DNA from: Devosia geojensis
Lineage (GTDB): Bacteria > Pseudomonadota > Alphaproteobacteria > Rhizobiales > Devosiaceae
Assembly (NCBI RefSeq): GCF_000969415.1
Contig: NZ_JZEX01000192.1
Location: forward strand, 1-64,000
Length of the DNA: 64,000 bases
Direction of reading: 5' to 3'
The notes below the pieces were generated by a model. That model searched no databases. It was given only the letters and a program-made list of their open reading frames with translations, and was not told where the DNA came from. The position numbers and the translations under genes were made by a program. This document shows, piece after piece, positions 47,916 to 57,342 of this stretch. Within the stretch, counting starts at the first letter, position 1, and every line of letters begins with the position of its first letter.

Positions 47916-48030
47916 CGCGTGCTCCTCCGCAAGGGGTGCCCGAAACGCGCGTCCCGGTCTTTGCCGGCGCCGTCGGGTCATGTCAGGCTGCCGTGCCGGT
48001 GCACGACGGTTCGCGGCATCTAGCGGCGCC

Positions 48031-48059
48031 TGACATCATTTGTCAAGTTATCACTGACA
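48031..48059. promoter_or_regulatory. Candidate GntR operator between ABC ATPase and kinase
   Basis: TGACA-TCATT-TGTCA (48031-48045) is a perfect 5-bp inverted repeat, and a further TGACA at 48055-48059 makes a second inverted pair with the TGTCA. It lies in the divergent gap. TGTCA half-sites also occur at 55015-55019 and 55033-55037 in the other divergent gap of this cluster. Confidence 0.5.
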
Positions 48060-48205
48060 TGTTTGAGCTGTGCTTTTCATGCTGAAAACAGATGATTTTC
48101 AGCAATTTAGGCGTCATGCTGGAGAAATTTAGATTTGCCCTCTGCGACGAAAGTTGACAGGTTCACAGAGACGTTTACAAGCAAGCCGAGCTGCTCGTCG
48201 GCTTT

Positions 48206-49309
48206 ATGAGTGGAGACCCGGACGTGGTGCGCGTGGCCATAGTGGCGGACGATCTGACAGGGGCGCTGGATGTCTGTACGCCGCTGGCGGCACGGGGGCT
48301 GCGCTGCTATGTGGCCACTCGCCCCGACGGGCTCGAGGCGGCGCTGGCCCGCGGTGGCGATATCGTTTGCGTCAACACCGCCACGCGCGAGACCGATCCG
48401 GAGGCAGCCCGCCGCATCGTCGGCGCGGTGGCAAGGCGCATCGCCGAAGCCTCCCCGGCAATCGCCTTCAAGAAGATCGACTCTCGGCTCAAGGGGCATG
48501 TGGCGATCGAGGTCGAGGCGTGCCTTGCCGAATTCGGGCGCCGGCGCGCCATCCTCGCCCCGGCCGTGCCGAGTCAGGGGCGACGGGTCGAGGCCGGCTA
48601 CGTGACCGGCAGGGGCCTTGCCGAGCCGCTCGGCATGGCCGGCGTGCTCGGCAACCGGCTGGCCTACGCGGCGCCCGACAGCGCCGATGAGGCCGATCTC
48701 GAGCGGATCGCCCGGGCCGACTGGCGCGACGTGCTACTGGTCGGTGCGAGCGGGCTTGCCGCCGGCCTTGCGGCGGTGCTTTCTCCGCAAGCTGCGATGA
48801 CCGCGAAGCCGATCAACGGACCATTGCTGGTCGCAGTCGGTTCCCACGATCCCATCACCGTCGAGCAGGTGAGCCGCGCCGCCGCGCAGCGGGACGTGCT
48901 TCACCTCACCTCCGATGACGGCGCGATCAGCATGCCCACGTCCTTACCCCCGGTCGTGATCGTGCAAGCAACGATCGCACCGCAGCGGACCGACCGAGCA
49001 CAGGCGATGGTGCGTTTCGGCGGCGAGGTGGCATCGCTCTTGCGACAGGGCGGATTTGCGACGGCGCTCGTTTCCGGCGGCGAGACGGGGCAGACGGTGC
49101 TGGGCAATCTCGGCGTCGATTGCCTCGAGGTCCTCGGGGAAGCTCTTGCCGGCATTCCCCTCACCGAGGCTCGGATTGGGGAACACCGCCTCGCTATATT
49201 GACGAAATCGGGCGGCTTCGGCACACCGGACGACATTGTCCGGCTCGCCGAAATTGCGCGACAGAACATGCACCCTGCCGATACCAGCATTCGGGGAGAA
49301 CACGCATGA
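48206..49309 (+). CDS. Four-carbon acid-sugar kinase (DUF1537 family)
   Basis: A 367-residue ATP-dependent kinase of the former DUF1537 family, known to phosphorylate threonate or erythronate at O4. The N-terminal block is RVAIVADDLTGALDVC (residues 9-24), then FKKIDSRLKGHV near 90; the ATP-binding C-terminal half shows ALVSGGETGQTVLGNLGVD and LAILTKSGGFGTPDDIVRLA, the family's two strongest motifs. It overlaps the GntR gene (ATGA) and works with PdxA2 (56314) to turn a C4 acid phosphate into dihydroxyacetone phosphate. No LtnD, OtnC or OtnI homologue is seen nearby. Confidence 0.92.
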   Translation: MSGDPDVVRVAIVADDLTGALDVCTPLAARGLRCYVATRPDGLEAALARGGDIVCVNTATRETDPEAARRIVGAVARRIAEASPAIAFKKIDSRLKGHVAIEVEACLAEFGRRRAILAPAVPSQGRRVEAGYVTGRGLAEPLGMAGVLGNRLAYAAPDSADEADLERIARADWRDVLLVGASGLAAGLAAVLSPQAAMTAKPINGPLLVAVGSHDPITVEQVSRAAAQRDVLHLTSDDGAISMPTSLPPVVIVQATIAPQRTDRAQAMVRFGGEVASLLRQGGFATALVSGGETGQTVLGNLGVDCLEVLGEALAGIPLTEARIGEHRLAILTKSGGFGTPDDIVRLAEIARQNMHPADTSIRGEHA

Positions 49310-50049
49310 CGGAGTCTAAGCCGAGAGCCGGCAGCTTCGATGAAGAGCCGCGGCACCGGACGCTTTTTGCCGACCGCGTCTACCAATTGCTGCTGACCCG
49401 GATTTCCACCGGCGAGTATCCTCCCGATAACAAGCTGCCAAGCGAGAAGGAGCTCTCTGAGCAGTTCGACGTCTCCCGCCCGATCGTGCGGGAAGCGCTG
49501 GAGCGGCTGCGCAAGGAAGGGCTCATCTATTCGCGCCAGGGCTCGGGCAGCTTCGTGCGCATGCGCACCGAGCAGCGTTCATTGGGCTTTCCGCCGGTCG
49601 AGACCATTGCCGACATCCAGCGCTGCTACGAGTTCCGCCTCACCATCGAGCCGGAGGCCGCCTATTACGCGGCGCTGCGCCGAAACGAAGCGGCAATCCG
49701 CGCCATAGCGCAGGTCGTCGACCTTTTGAGCACCGCCACCGACCAGCAGCGCCATCGCGAAGACGCGGATTTCGCCTTCCACCTCGCCATCGCCGATGCT
49801 TCCAACAACCACTATTACAGCTCCGCCATGCAGGCGTTGCGCAGCCATATCGCCGTCGGCATGAAGCTGCATGGCCTTGCCCTGATGGGCCCCGGCAGGG
49901 GGCTCGAGAAGGTCCTCGGCGAGCACCGCGAGATCTACGAAGCGATCCGCGACGGCGATGCGGAAGTCGCCCGCCAGCGCATGCGCCAGCACCTCGAAGG
50001 CTCGCGCAACCGCCTCTTCGAGGACCGCGTGCTGGACCTGTCGCTCTAG
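49306..50049 (+). CDS. FadR-type GntR regulator (FCD domain)
   Basis: A 247-residue regulator: N-terminal winged helix with KLPSEKELSEQFDVSRPIVR and EALERLRKEGLIYSRQGSGS (about residues 42-85), and a C-terminal FCD ligand domain with RCYEFRLTIEPEAAYYAAL, DADFAFHLAIADASNNHYY and the metal-binding His of GEHREIYEAI. FCD regulators respond to acid sugars and dicarboxylates, which suits a cluster for acid-sugar use. It is coupled to the kinase (ATGA) and probably represses the four units of the cluster through TGTCA-type sites. Confidence 0.92.
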   Translation: MTESKPRAGSFDEEPRHRTLFADRVYQLLLTRISTGEYPPDNKLPSEKELSEQFDVSRPIVREALERLRKEGLIYSRQGSGSFVRMRTEQRSLGFPPVETIADIQRCYEFRLTIEPEAAYYAALRRNEAAIRAIAQVVDLLSTATDQQRHREDADFAFHLAIADASNNHYYSSAMQALRSHIAVGMKLHGLALMGPGRGLEKVLGEHREIYEAIRDGDAEVARQRMRQHLEGSRNRLFEDRVLDLSL

Positions 50050-50101
50050 GTAGGGGTGGCCGCCTGGAGCGGCTCAGACTTTGACGAGGGTGAGCCGGTG
50101 C

Positions 50102-50125
50102 CTCCCTCCCCTCGAAGGGAGGGAG
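50102..50125. terminator. Hairpin between convergent gntR and alcohol dehydrogenase genes
   Basis: CTCCCTCCC (50102-50110) pairs perfectly with GGGAGGGAG (50117-50125). It lies between the convergent ends of the regulator and the dehydrogenase, and can act in both directions, though no T-run is present. Confidence 0.45.
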
Positions 50126-50178
50126 ACGATGACGCCGTCGATCAACTAAAGCCGGAACAACACTAAGGTTGTTTGTGC

Positions 50179-51345
50179 CTAGTAGGCGGCCCGGTAGATG
50201 GCGAGGATGTCCTCGCTCGCTATCTCGCGCGGATTGAAATCCAGGAGCCGGCGGATGCCATGCGCCTCCTCGGCCATGGAGGGCAGGTCGTCGGCCGGTA
50301 CCCCGAGCTTCGACATGCGCATTTCGATGCCGAGATCGAGGCAATACCGATGGGCGCTGTCGAAAAGCTTTGTGCCGTCAAAGCCCATGAGCTCGGCGAC
50401 CGTCGCGGTCTTGGCGGTCTGCGCGGACGCGTTGAAGGCGAGGGTGTGCGGGAAGATCACCGCATTGGCAAGGCCATGCGGCACGCCGTAGCGGGTGCCG
50501 AGCGGGTAGGAAAGCGCGTGGCCCGCCGTTGTGTTGACCGGCCCCAAGCAGAAGCCGCCATAGAGCGCCGCCATGGCAAGACCCGCGCGCGCCTCGACGT
50601 CGGAGCCGTCGGCGACGGCCCGGGCGAGATATTGCCCGACAAGGGCGATGCCTTTTTGCGCGTAGATGTCGATCAAGGGATGAGCGCGGCGGCTGGTGAA
50701 GGCCTCGGCGCAATGGGCAAGCGCATCGACGCCGGTCGCGGCGGTCACCGCGGGCGGCAGGGAGACGGTGAGGTCCGGATCGACGACGGCGAGGTCGGCG
50801 ACCATGTGGCGGCTCTCGACCGCCATCTTGCTCTGGCTTGAGGGATCGGTCACGAGGGCCCGCGCGCCCACTTCGCTACCGGTGCCCGCCGTTGTCGGTA
50901 TAGCGATGAGGCCGATCGAGCGCGGGTCGGCCTTGCCGACCCCGACAATGTCCCGCAGCCCCTTGGAGCTGGTGGCGAGGACCGCGGCGAGCTTGGCGAG
51001 GTCCATGGCGCTGCCGCCGCCGAAGCCGATGACGAGATCGGGCGCGAAGGCTCGTGCTTCATCGAGGAGCTCATCGAGATTGGGCAGGTCCGGCTCGGGC
51101 TTGACCCTCGAAAAGACATGAGTCTGCGCCGGCAGGCCGAGCAGGTCGGTCCGCCCGGCGTTGAAGGCATCGGCCACCACCAGCACGCGCCGATCCGACC
51201 AGCCGGCGATGAGATCGCCCAATGCGCGCGCCTTGCCCGAGCCGTATTCGATCCGTGCCGGCTGCACGAAGGAGACAGGGCGCAGCAGGGGATTGGCGGA
51301 CTCCTCGGGGGTTGCGGAAGCCGAAGCCGTAAGGGCCGAAGACAT
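50179..51345 (-). CDS. Iron-containing alcohol dehydrogenase
   Basis: A 388-residue group III dehydrogenase, NAD(P)-linked and iron- or zinc-dependent. Nucleotide motif is LVIGFGGGSAMDLAKLAAVL (about residues 110-129), the PTTAGTGSEVGARALVTD segment follows, and the metal ligands are in GVDALAHCAEAF and GVPHGLANAVIFPHTLAFN. It is the last gene of the ABC-importer transcript, its start overlapping the permease stop. A likely task is oxidation or reduction of an aldehyde or alcohol made by the aldolase; maleylacetate reductase-type activity is an alternative. Confidence 0.9.
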   Translation of the reverse strand: MSSALTASASATPEESANPLLRPVSFVQPARIEYGSGKARALGDLIAGWSDRRVLVVADAFNAGRTDLLGLPAQTHVFSRVKPEPDLPNLDELLDEARAFAPDLVIGFGGGSAMDLAKLAAVLATSSKGLRDIVGVGKADPRSIGLIAIPTTAGTGSEVGARALVTDPSSQSKMAVESRHMVADLAVVDPDLTVSLPPAVTAATGVDALAHCAEAFTSRRAHPLIDIYAQKGIALVGQYLARAVADGSDVEARAGLAMAALYGGFCLGPVNTTAGHALSYPLGTRYGVPHGLANAVIFPHTLAFNASAQTAKTATVAELMGFDGTKLFDSAHRYCLDLGIEMRMSKLGVPADDLPSMAEEAHGIRRLLDFNPREIASEDILAIYRAAY

Positions 51346-52304
51346 TATTTGGCACCCTTTGGGTTGAGAGCGTCGTTGAGGCCATCGCCGATGAAGCTGA
51401 AGGCGACGGACGCAATGGCAAGCGCAATGGCCGGGGCGGCGAGGAGGTGGGGATATTGCTGCCAGGTGCGCAGGCCATCCGAGATCATCAGCCCCCAGCT
51501 TGGCGTTGGCGGCTGCACGCCGACCCCGAGGAAGCTGAAAGCGCTCTCGAGTACCATGGCGCCGCCGAGGCCGGCGCTCACCGCCACGACCAGCGGCCCG
51601 ATGGAATTGGGGATGAGATAGCGCAGGATGATCTGGCGGCTCGGCAGGCCGAGAGACCGGGCGGCCAGCACATAGGGTTGGCTGCGCACGCTCAAGATCT
51701 GCGCACGCACGGTACGCGCATAGGGCGGCCACATCACCAGCGAGATGGTGCCGAACACCATGATGAAGTCGACGAGGACGGTATTGCGGAAGAGCGTGTT
51801 GCCGCTCCACAGATACATCGCATCCATCCAGCGCCCGAGCGGGGGCTTCAGCGACGTATTGATGACGATGACGAGCAGGAGGTTCGGCACCGACATGAAG
51901 ACGTCGGTGAACCACATGATGACGGCATCGGCCCGCCCGCCGAAATAGCCGGCGATGGCGCCCAGCGTCGAGCCGATCACCACCGAAATGGCGGTGACGA
52001 CGATGGCGACGAGGAAAGCGGTGCGCGTGCCGTAGATCACCCGGCTCGCCACATCGCGGCCGAGCTCGTCGGTGCCGAGCCAATGGCTCATCGAGGGCGG
52101 CAGGTTCCGGGCGTCGAGATTCTGGGTGAGGAAGTCATAGGGCGTGAGCCACGGTCCGAAGATGGCAATAAGGATCAGGAGGGCGATGAAGGCGAGCCCG
52201 ACCATGGCGATGCGGTTGGCGCGCAGCCGCGCCCAGGCATCGGACCAGAGGCCAGCCTGTTCGGCCGGGCGGGAAGCGCCCGTCGGCTCGATAGCGGTGG
52301 CCAT
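51345..52304 (-). CDS. ABC transporter permease (DppC/OppC type)
   Basis: A 319-residue inner-membrane permease with an OppC-type N-terminal tail and six helices. The signature loop is YVLAARSLGLPSRQIILRYL (about residues 215-234), the EAA motif contacting the ATPase. The N-terminus includes RLRANRIAMVGLAFIALLIL, and HWLGTDELGRDVASRVIYGT is the conserved periplasmic segment of DppC proteins. It overlaps the dehydrogenase start by one base and follows the DppB-type permease by 4 bases. Confidence 0.92.
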   Translation of the reverse strand: MATAIEPTGASRPAEQAGLWSDAWARLRANRIAMVGLAFIALLILIAIFGPWLTPYDFLTQNLDARNLPPSMSHWLGTDELGRDVASRVIYGTRTAFLVAIVVTAISVVIGSTLGAIAGYFGGRADAVIMWFTDVFMSVPNLLLVIVINTSLKPPLGRWMDAMYLWSGNTLFRNTVLVDFIMVFGTISLVMWPPYARTVRAQILSVRSQPYVLAARSLGLPSRQIILRYLIPNSIGPLVVAVSAGLGGAMVLESAFSFLGVGVQPPTPSWGLMISDGLRTWQQYPHLLAAPAIALAIASVAFSFIGDGLNDALNPKGAK

Positions 52305-52308
52305 GGTC

Positions 52309-53256
52309 TTACCTCCTCTCGGCGGCGCGCGGATCGAGCAGCGGGTAGGCGAGATCGATCAGCAGGTTGGAGATCATCACCAGCACCGAGGCGATGAGCG
52401 TGACGGCAAGGATGATGGGATAGTCGGAATTAAGCAGCGCCTGGATGGCGAGGCGCCCGAGGCCGGGCAGCCCGAAGACGAGCTCGACGAAGACGGCGCC
52501 GTTGACCAGCGTGATCATGATGAGGCCGAGCTGGGTGAGCACCGGCGTCAGGATCGGGCGCAGGATGTGCCGGGTGACGATCTTGCGGGCCGGCAGGCCC
52601 TTGGCCTTGGCGGTGCGCACGAAGTCCTCGCTCAAGACCTCGATCACCGCCGAGCGCGTCTGGCGCACGATCAGGGCGATAGGGTGGAAGGAGAGGACGA
52701 GAAGCGGCAGGATCACCCGGATGTCGAACAGTCCGCCCCAGCCATAGGGCACGCTGCCGCCGGGCAGGATGATGATCAGCAGCACCATGAGGATGGGGCC
52801 CGCCACATAGGCGGGAATGGCCCAGAGAAAGAGCGCCGAGCCCAAAATGGCGTAGTCGAGCGCGGTATTCTGCCGCAAGGCGGCGATGACGCCTAATGGA
52901 ATGGCGACGATGGCGGTGAGGACAATCGCCAGCAGGCCGAGCTGGATCGACACCGGCGCCGCCGCGGCGATGGTGCGGCCGACCGAGCGGCCGGACGTCA
53001 GCGAGTTGCCGAAATCGCCGTGCAGCACGTTCCAGATGTAATTGCCGAACTGGACGATGAAGGGCCGGTTGAGGCCCGCCGCCTCGCGGATCGCTTCGAT
53101 GCGGACCGGATCGAACGCGACCCCGCCCGGCTCGCGCAGGAAAATCAGCTTGATCGGATCCCCGGCGCCATAGAAGGCCAGCGCATAGACCGCCAGCAGC
53201 ACCAGCACCACAGATGGTATCCAAAGAAGCAGCCGCTTGAGGGCATATGTAAGCAT
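52309..53256 (-). CDS. ABC transporter permease (DppB/OppB type)
   Basis: A 315-residue permease with six predicted helices. MLTYALKRLLLWIPSVVLVL starts helix I; the periplasmic region FDPVRIEAIREAAGLNRPFI then FGNYIWNVLHGDFGNSLTSG, and the EAA loop VRTAKAKGLPARKIVTRHIL (about 222-241), are typical of DppB. It pairs with the DppC-type permease just downstream. The substrate-binding gene lies 66 bases upstream in the same transcript. Confidence 0.92.
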   Translation of the reverse strand: MLTYALKRLLLWIPSVVLVLLAVYALAFYGAGDPIKLIFLREPGGVAFDPVRIEAIREAAGLNRPFIVQFGNYIWNVLHGDFGNSLTSGRSVGRTIAAAAPVSIQLGLLAIVLTAIVAIPLGVIAALRQNTALDYAILGSALFLWAIPAYVAGPILMVLLIIILPGGSVPYGWGGLFDIRVILPLLVLSFHPIALIVRQTRSAVIEVLSEDFVRTAKAKGLPARKIVTRHILRPILTPVLTQLGLIMITLVNGAVFVELVFGLPGLGRLAIQALLNSDYPIILAVTLIASVLVMISNLLIDLAYPLLDPRAAERR

Positions 53257-53322
53257 GGCCGACCTCGCCTCTGGAGGCCGCGCCTTGCGCGCGGCCCCGC
53301 CAATCCAGCGTGTGTGGAGACC

Positions 53323-54948
53323 TCAGGTGATCTCGATGTTCCAGGGAGCGACCACCTGCCAGTCGAGGTTCTTTTCCATGCCCATGATGTTGGGCAGGGC
53401 CCAGCGCGACATCGCCTCGATGTACCAGGGGATGAGCTGATAGTCCTCCCGGAACACCCGCTGGGCCTGCTGGGCCAGCTCGTTGCGGCGCGGATCGTCG
53501 ATCGGCAGCGGCGCAGCCTCGTCGAGCAGACGATCGACTTCGGGATTGCTGTAGCCGTTCATCTTCTCCCTGGCGACACGTGAGGTCGAATGGATAATCG
53601 TGCGCAGGAACTCGGTGGCGTCCGGCACGCGCGAGCCCGCATCGTCGCGGATGACGTGCACGTCTGCCGGCGCGAAGTTGTCGAGGGTGGGCTTGAGTTC
53701 AACGGCGGTGATGCCGAGGTTCTGGCGCCACTGCTCGACGACGAACTGGGCCGCAGCCTGCTCGGCCGGGGCGATTACGCCGGCAAAGATGATGCGCGGC
53801 AGGCGGTCGGGCGAGCCATAGGTGGATTCGGCGAGCAGCCGGCGCGCCTCTTCCGGATCGTAAGGATAGGGTTCCCAGTCGGGATCGACGCCGTCGACGC
53901 CCACCAGGATCTGCTCGGCCTGCTTGTGCGGGCCGTTGGGGAACGAGGCGCGCATCATCTCTGCTCGGTCGACGGCGAGGACCAGAGCCTTGCGCACGTT
54001 GATGTCGTCGAAGGGCGGGGTCTTGGCGTTGAAATAGAAGTGCTGCCCGTTGGGGATCTCGGTGCCCATGCTGAATTCGGGGCCAAGGTCCTCGACGATG
54101 GTGGGCGTCACCAGCGCGGTATGGGCATGGTACTCGCCTTCCTTCAAGAGCGCCGTCGCCGTCACCGAATCCTCGATCACCCGCAGCTCGATCCGGGTGA
54201 GCTTAGGCTTGGAGCCGAAGAAATTCTCGTTCGGCTCCCAGGCGACGAACCCATCGTCGAGGTTCATCTCGACAAGCTTGAACGGGCCGGAGCTGACGAC
54301 GCCCATTTCGGGCGTATACCAGTCGGGAGCCTGGTTGCCGTCCTCGGCGCGGGCCTGCGAAATCTTGACGATCGGCACCAGGTGGTTGGCGATACGCATG
54401 TGGAAGATCGGATCCGGCTCCTTGAGCGTCACCTCTATCGTCTGGCCGTCGACGATGACGACGCCGGGCAGTTCCGTTGCCGTGCCTGCCGCGATCTCGT
54501 CGTACCCGACGACGCCGGCGAGCACGAGCGGAACGCGCTGGCTGGCCGTCAGCGGCATGGCGCCGACTTCCCAAGACCCCTTTACATCGGCCGGCGTGAT
54601 CGGCGATCCGTCCGAAAAGACCGCGTTGGGATCGATCTTGAAGATCCAGACGGTCCAGTCGTCGCTCGGCGTCCAGCTGGTGAAGACATAAGGCTGAACC
54701 TCGCCCCATTCGTCGAAATACATGGGCGAGGCCCACCAGAGCGAATGCCAGCGCAGCGCGGCGCCGCCACCGCGCATGGGCGACCAGTTCATGTCGAATG
54801 ACGGGTGAATGATCTTGAACGTCGTTTCCTGCGCCGCAGCCTTCCCGGACAAGAGGCCGAAGGCCGTCATGCTGACCAAGACGCCAGCGCCACCACGCAG
54901 CACATCACGGCGCGAAATGCCGCCGCTTTCAGTCGAACGATCGACCAT
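53323..54948 (-). CDS. ABC transporter substrate-binding protein (family 5), Tat-exported
   Basis: A 541-residue family 5 (DppA/OppA-like) binding protein. The N-terminus SRRDVLRGGAGVLVSMTAFG carries a twin-arginine signal, so folding or cofactor loading may occur before export. Body motifs FKIDPNAVFSDGSPITPADV and GVVSSGPFKLVEMNLDDGFV, NENFFGSKPKLTRIELRVI are typical of the family. Family 5 proteins bind di-/oligopeptides, nickel or oligosaccharides; with glycosidases next door an oligosaccharide ligand is likely. First gene of its transcript, divergent from the BNR gene. Confidence 0.9.
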   Translation of the reverse strand: MVDRSTESGGISRRDVLRGGAGVLVSMTAFGLLSGKAAAQETTFKIIHPSFDMNWSPMRGGGAALRWHSLWWASPMYFDEWGEVQPYVFTSWTPSDDWTVWIFKIDPNAVFSDGSPITPADVKGSWEVGAMPLTASQRVPLVLAGVVGYDEIAAGTATELPGVVIVDGQTIEVTLKEPDPIFHMRIANHLVPIVKISQARAEDGNQAPDWYTPEMGVVSSGPFKLVEMNLDDGFVAWEPNENFFGSKPKLTRIELRVIEDSVTATALLKEGEYHAHTALVTPTIVEDLGPEFSMGTEIPNGQHFYFNAKTPPFDDINVRKALVLAVDRAEMMRASFPNGPHKQAEQILVGVDGVDPDWEPYPYDPEEARRLLAESTYGSPDRLPRIIFAGVIAPAEQAAAQFVVEQWRQNLGITAVELKPTLDNFAPADVHVIRDDAGSRVPDATEFLRTIIHSTSRVAREKMNGYSNPEVDRLLDEAAPLPIDDPRRNELAQQAQRVFREDYQLIPWYIEAMSRWALPNIMGMEKNLDWQVVAPWNIEIT

Positions 54949-55172
54949 TGGGTTCCTCCCGCTTTGACCATACGCCTTCCCGGCTTCCGCCCCGGCGATT
55001 ACGGACGCGGATCATGTCACACCGCAGCAGCATGTCAACATGTATCTCTAACGACTCTGCGGCACCTCCGCCTGTTCACGTCAACTCTTTGATTACGCAT
55101 GAGAAAATAATGAGTTTACAGCGCATGGACTGACTGATAATGACTTTACAAGTCTATCGCAGGGAGAGTTCG

Positions 55173-56288
55173 ATGCTTCAGACCACCATCAACGCCGATG
55201 GGACCATCCGGCCGGCGAGCACCGATCCTTCCCGCGAGGAAGCGTTCCTGCCAACACATGTCGCCCAGGCGCATGCCGCATTCCTCCTTGCCCTGCGCAA
55301 CGGCGGCCTTGCCTGCACGTGGTTCGCCGGCACCGAGGAGGGCAAGCCGGACGTTTCGATCTACTTCACCCGCCTTCCTGCCGGCTCGCGTCAATGGACG
55401 CACGAGATCAAGGTTTCGGACGATCCCGAGCGATCCGAGCAGAACCCGGTGCTGTTCGAGACGCCGGCCGGGGAGCTTTGGCTCCTCTATACCGCCCAGG
55501 AATTCGGCAATCAGGATACCGCCATCGTGCGCCGCCGGATCTCGCGGGACGGCGGTCTCACCTGGGGGGCGATCGAGACGCTGTTCGACGAGCCCGGCAC
55601 GTTCATCCGCCAGCCGATGGTCGTGCTCTCGAGCGGGGAGTGGATCCTGCCGATCTTCCACTGCCTGCCCGTCCCCGGAGAGAGCTGGCACGGCCAGAAC
55701 GATGTCAGCGCCGTCAAGATTTCGACCGACGCGGGCAGGACCTGGTCGGAACATCCGGTGCCCGAGAGCCTTGGCGCGGTGCACATGAACATCGTCGAAC
55801 GGCGCGGCGGCACGCTGCTGGGACTCTTCCGCAGCCGCCATGCGGACAGCATCCTCGCTTCGACCTCGAGCGACAAGGGCCGGACCTGGACGAAGCCTGA
55901 GCCAACCGACCTGCCCAACAACAACGCCTCCATCCAGTGCCGGGCGCTTGCCGACGGCACCTTTGCCCTCGTCTTCAACAATGTCGCGGCCTCGGCCGCG
56001 GTGCGGGCGCAGGCGAATGGAGGGCCGATCTGGGGGGTGCCGCGCACGCCGCTCTCCATCGCGCTTTCCCATGACGAGGGCCGCACCTGGCCAGTCATCC
56101 GCGATATAGAGGTTGCGCCGGACAATCCGCCCGAGCTCAATGCCGACAAGCAGGACCGGCGCGCTCGCGAGCTCTCCTACCCCACCGTCGCCGGCGATGC
56201 CGAGGGGCGGATCAACGTGGCCTTCACCTATTTCCGCAAGGCCATCAAGTTCGTCCGCTTCGATCCAAGCTGGGTCAAGGGCGCCTGA
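55173..56288 (+). CDS. BNR-repeat (sialidase-like) protein, cytoplasmic
   Basis: A 371-residue six-bladed beta-propeller of the BNR/exo-alpha-sialidase superfamily. Four Asp-box repeats are visible: [26 protein letters not shown] and SHDEGRTW. The N-terminal blade has [15 protein letters not shown] and the conserved [18 protein letters not shown]. No signal peptide, so it would act in the cytoplasm. Sialic-acid catabolism genes nanK and nanE are not seen, so true sialidase activity is doubtful; hydrolysis of another acid-sugar glycoside or elimination is more plausible. SD AGGGAGAG precedes the ATG at 55173. It heads the plus-strand unit. Confidence 0.85.
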   Translation: MLQTTINADGTIRPASTDPSREEAFLPTHVAQAHAAFLLALRNGGLACTWFAGTEEGKPDVSIYFTRLPAGSRQWTHEIKVSDDPERSEQNPVLFETPAGELWLLYTAQEFGNQDTAIVRRRISRDGGLTWGAIETLFDEPGTFIRQPMVVLSSGEWILPIFHCLPVPGESWHGQNDVSAVKISTDAGRTWSEHPVPESLGAVHMNIVERRGGTLLGLFRSRHADSILASTSSDKGRTWTKPEPTDLPNNNASIQCRALADGTFALVFNNVAASAAVRAQANGGPIWGVPRTPLSIALSHDEGRTWPVIRDIEVAPDNPPELNADKQDRRARELSYPTVAGDAEGRINVAFTYFRKAIKFVRFDPSWVKGA

Positions 56289-56313
56289 AGGTTACGCCCA
56301 GAGGAGATGTGAC

Positions 56314-57303
56314 ATGGCTGGTGCAGCTAGGAAACCGATCGCGATCACCATGGGCGACCCGGCGGGCGTCGGAGCCGAAGTCATCGTCAAGGCCGCGGCC
56401 GAGCTGCCCGAGCACGTGCGCGAGCAACTGCTCGTCGTCGGCTCAGCCGAGACCCTCGAACACGCCATCGCAGCCACCGGCGTTTCCCTGAAGCTCGGCG
56501 CGCCCGACGCGTCGCCCGCGGCCGGAGTCCTCCGCCTCGAGCACATCGCCATTCCCGGAATGCCGATCGCCTTCGGCAAGCTCGATCCCATGGGCGGGGA
56601 GGCGAGCTACCGCTATATCGCGCGGGCGGTGGAACTCACCCAGGCAGGCACCACCGCCGGCATTGTCACGGCGCCGATCAACAAGGAGGCGCTCAATCTT
56701 GCCGGCCACCATTTCGATGGCCATACCGGCATGCTGGCGCATCTCACCGGATCGCGCTCCTCCTTCATGTTGCTCGCCTCCGAGCGGCTCAATGTCATAC
56801 ACGTGTCGACCCATGTGTCGCTGCGCGACGCTATCGGCCGGGCGACGCCCGAGCGCATCCTCGAGACGGTGCGGATGGGGCATGTGCATATGCAGCGCGT
56901 TGGCCGCGCCAATCCGCGCATCGCGGTGGCCGGCATCAACCCGCATTGCGGGGAGAACGGTCTGTTCGGGCGCGAGGACGACCTGCAGGTCGCGCCCGCC
57001 GTCGAGATGGCGCGGGCCGAAGGCATTGACGTCGTCGGGCCGGTTTCGGCCGATACGCTCTACTACCGCGCCTATTCCGGCCACTTCGATCTGGTGGTTG
57101 CGCAATACCACGATCAGGGTCACATTCCCATCAAGCTCGTCGCCTTCGACACCGCCGTCAACGTTTCGCTTGGCCTGCCCATCGACCGCACCTCGGTCGA
57201 CCATGGCACGGCATTCGACCTGGCCGGCACGGGTCGGGCTAAGCATGTCAACATGCTGGCGGCAATCGACTATGCCCGCCGGCTGGCGGCGTCACCCGCC
57301 TGA
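56314..57303 (+). CDS. pdxA2: 4-hydroxythreonine-4-phosphate dehydrogenase-like PdxA2
   Basis: A 329-residue PdxA-family dehydrogenase. [20 protein letters not shown], the metal-binding [15 protein letters not shown] (His ligands), [16 protein letters not shown] and [16 protein letters not shown] are diagnostic. The genomic link to a DUF1537 kinase marks it as the PdxA2 type, which oxidises and decarboxylates 4-phospho-threonate or -erythronate to dihydroxyacetone phosphate, rather than the vitamin B6 enzyme. GAGGAG lies 8 bases before the ATG. It follows the BNR gene by 25 bases. Confidence 0.92.
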   Translation: MAGAARKPIAITMGDPAGVGAEVIVKAAAELPEHVREQLLVVGSAETLEHAIAATGVSLKLGAPDASPAAGVLRLEHIAIPGMPIAFGKLDPMGGEASYRYIARAVELTQAGTTAGIVTAPINKEALNLAGHHFDGHTGMLAHLTGSRSSFMLLASERLNVIHVSTHVSLRDAIGRATPERILETVRMGHVHMQRVGRANPRIAVAGINPHCGENGLFGREDDLQVAPAVEMARAEGIDVVGPVSADTLYYRAYSGHFDLVVAQYHDQGHIPIKLVAFDTAVNVSLGLPIDRTSVDHGTAFDLAGTGRAKHVNMLAAIDYARRLAASPA

Positions 57304-57342
57304 TCCAGTTCACATCCCTTTTCGAAGCGCCCGAGGTTCGAC

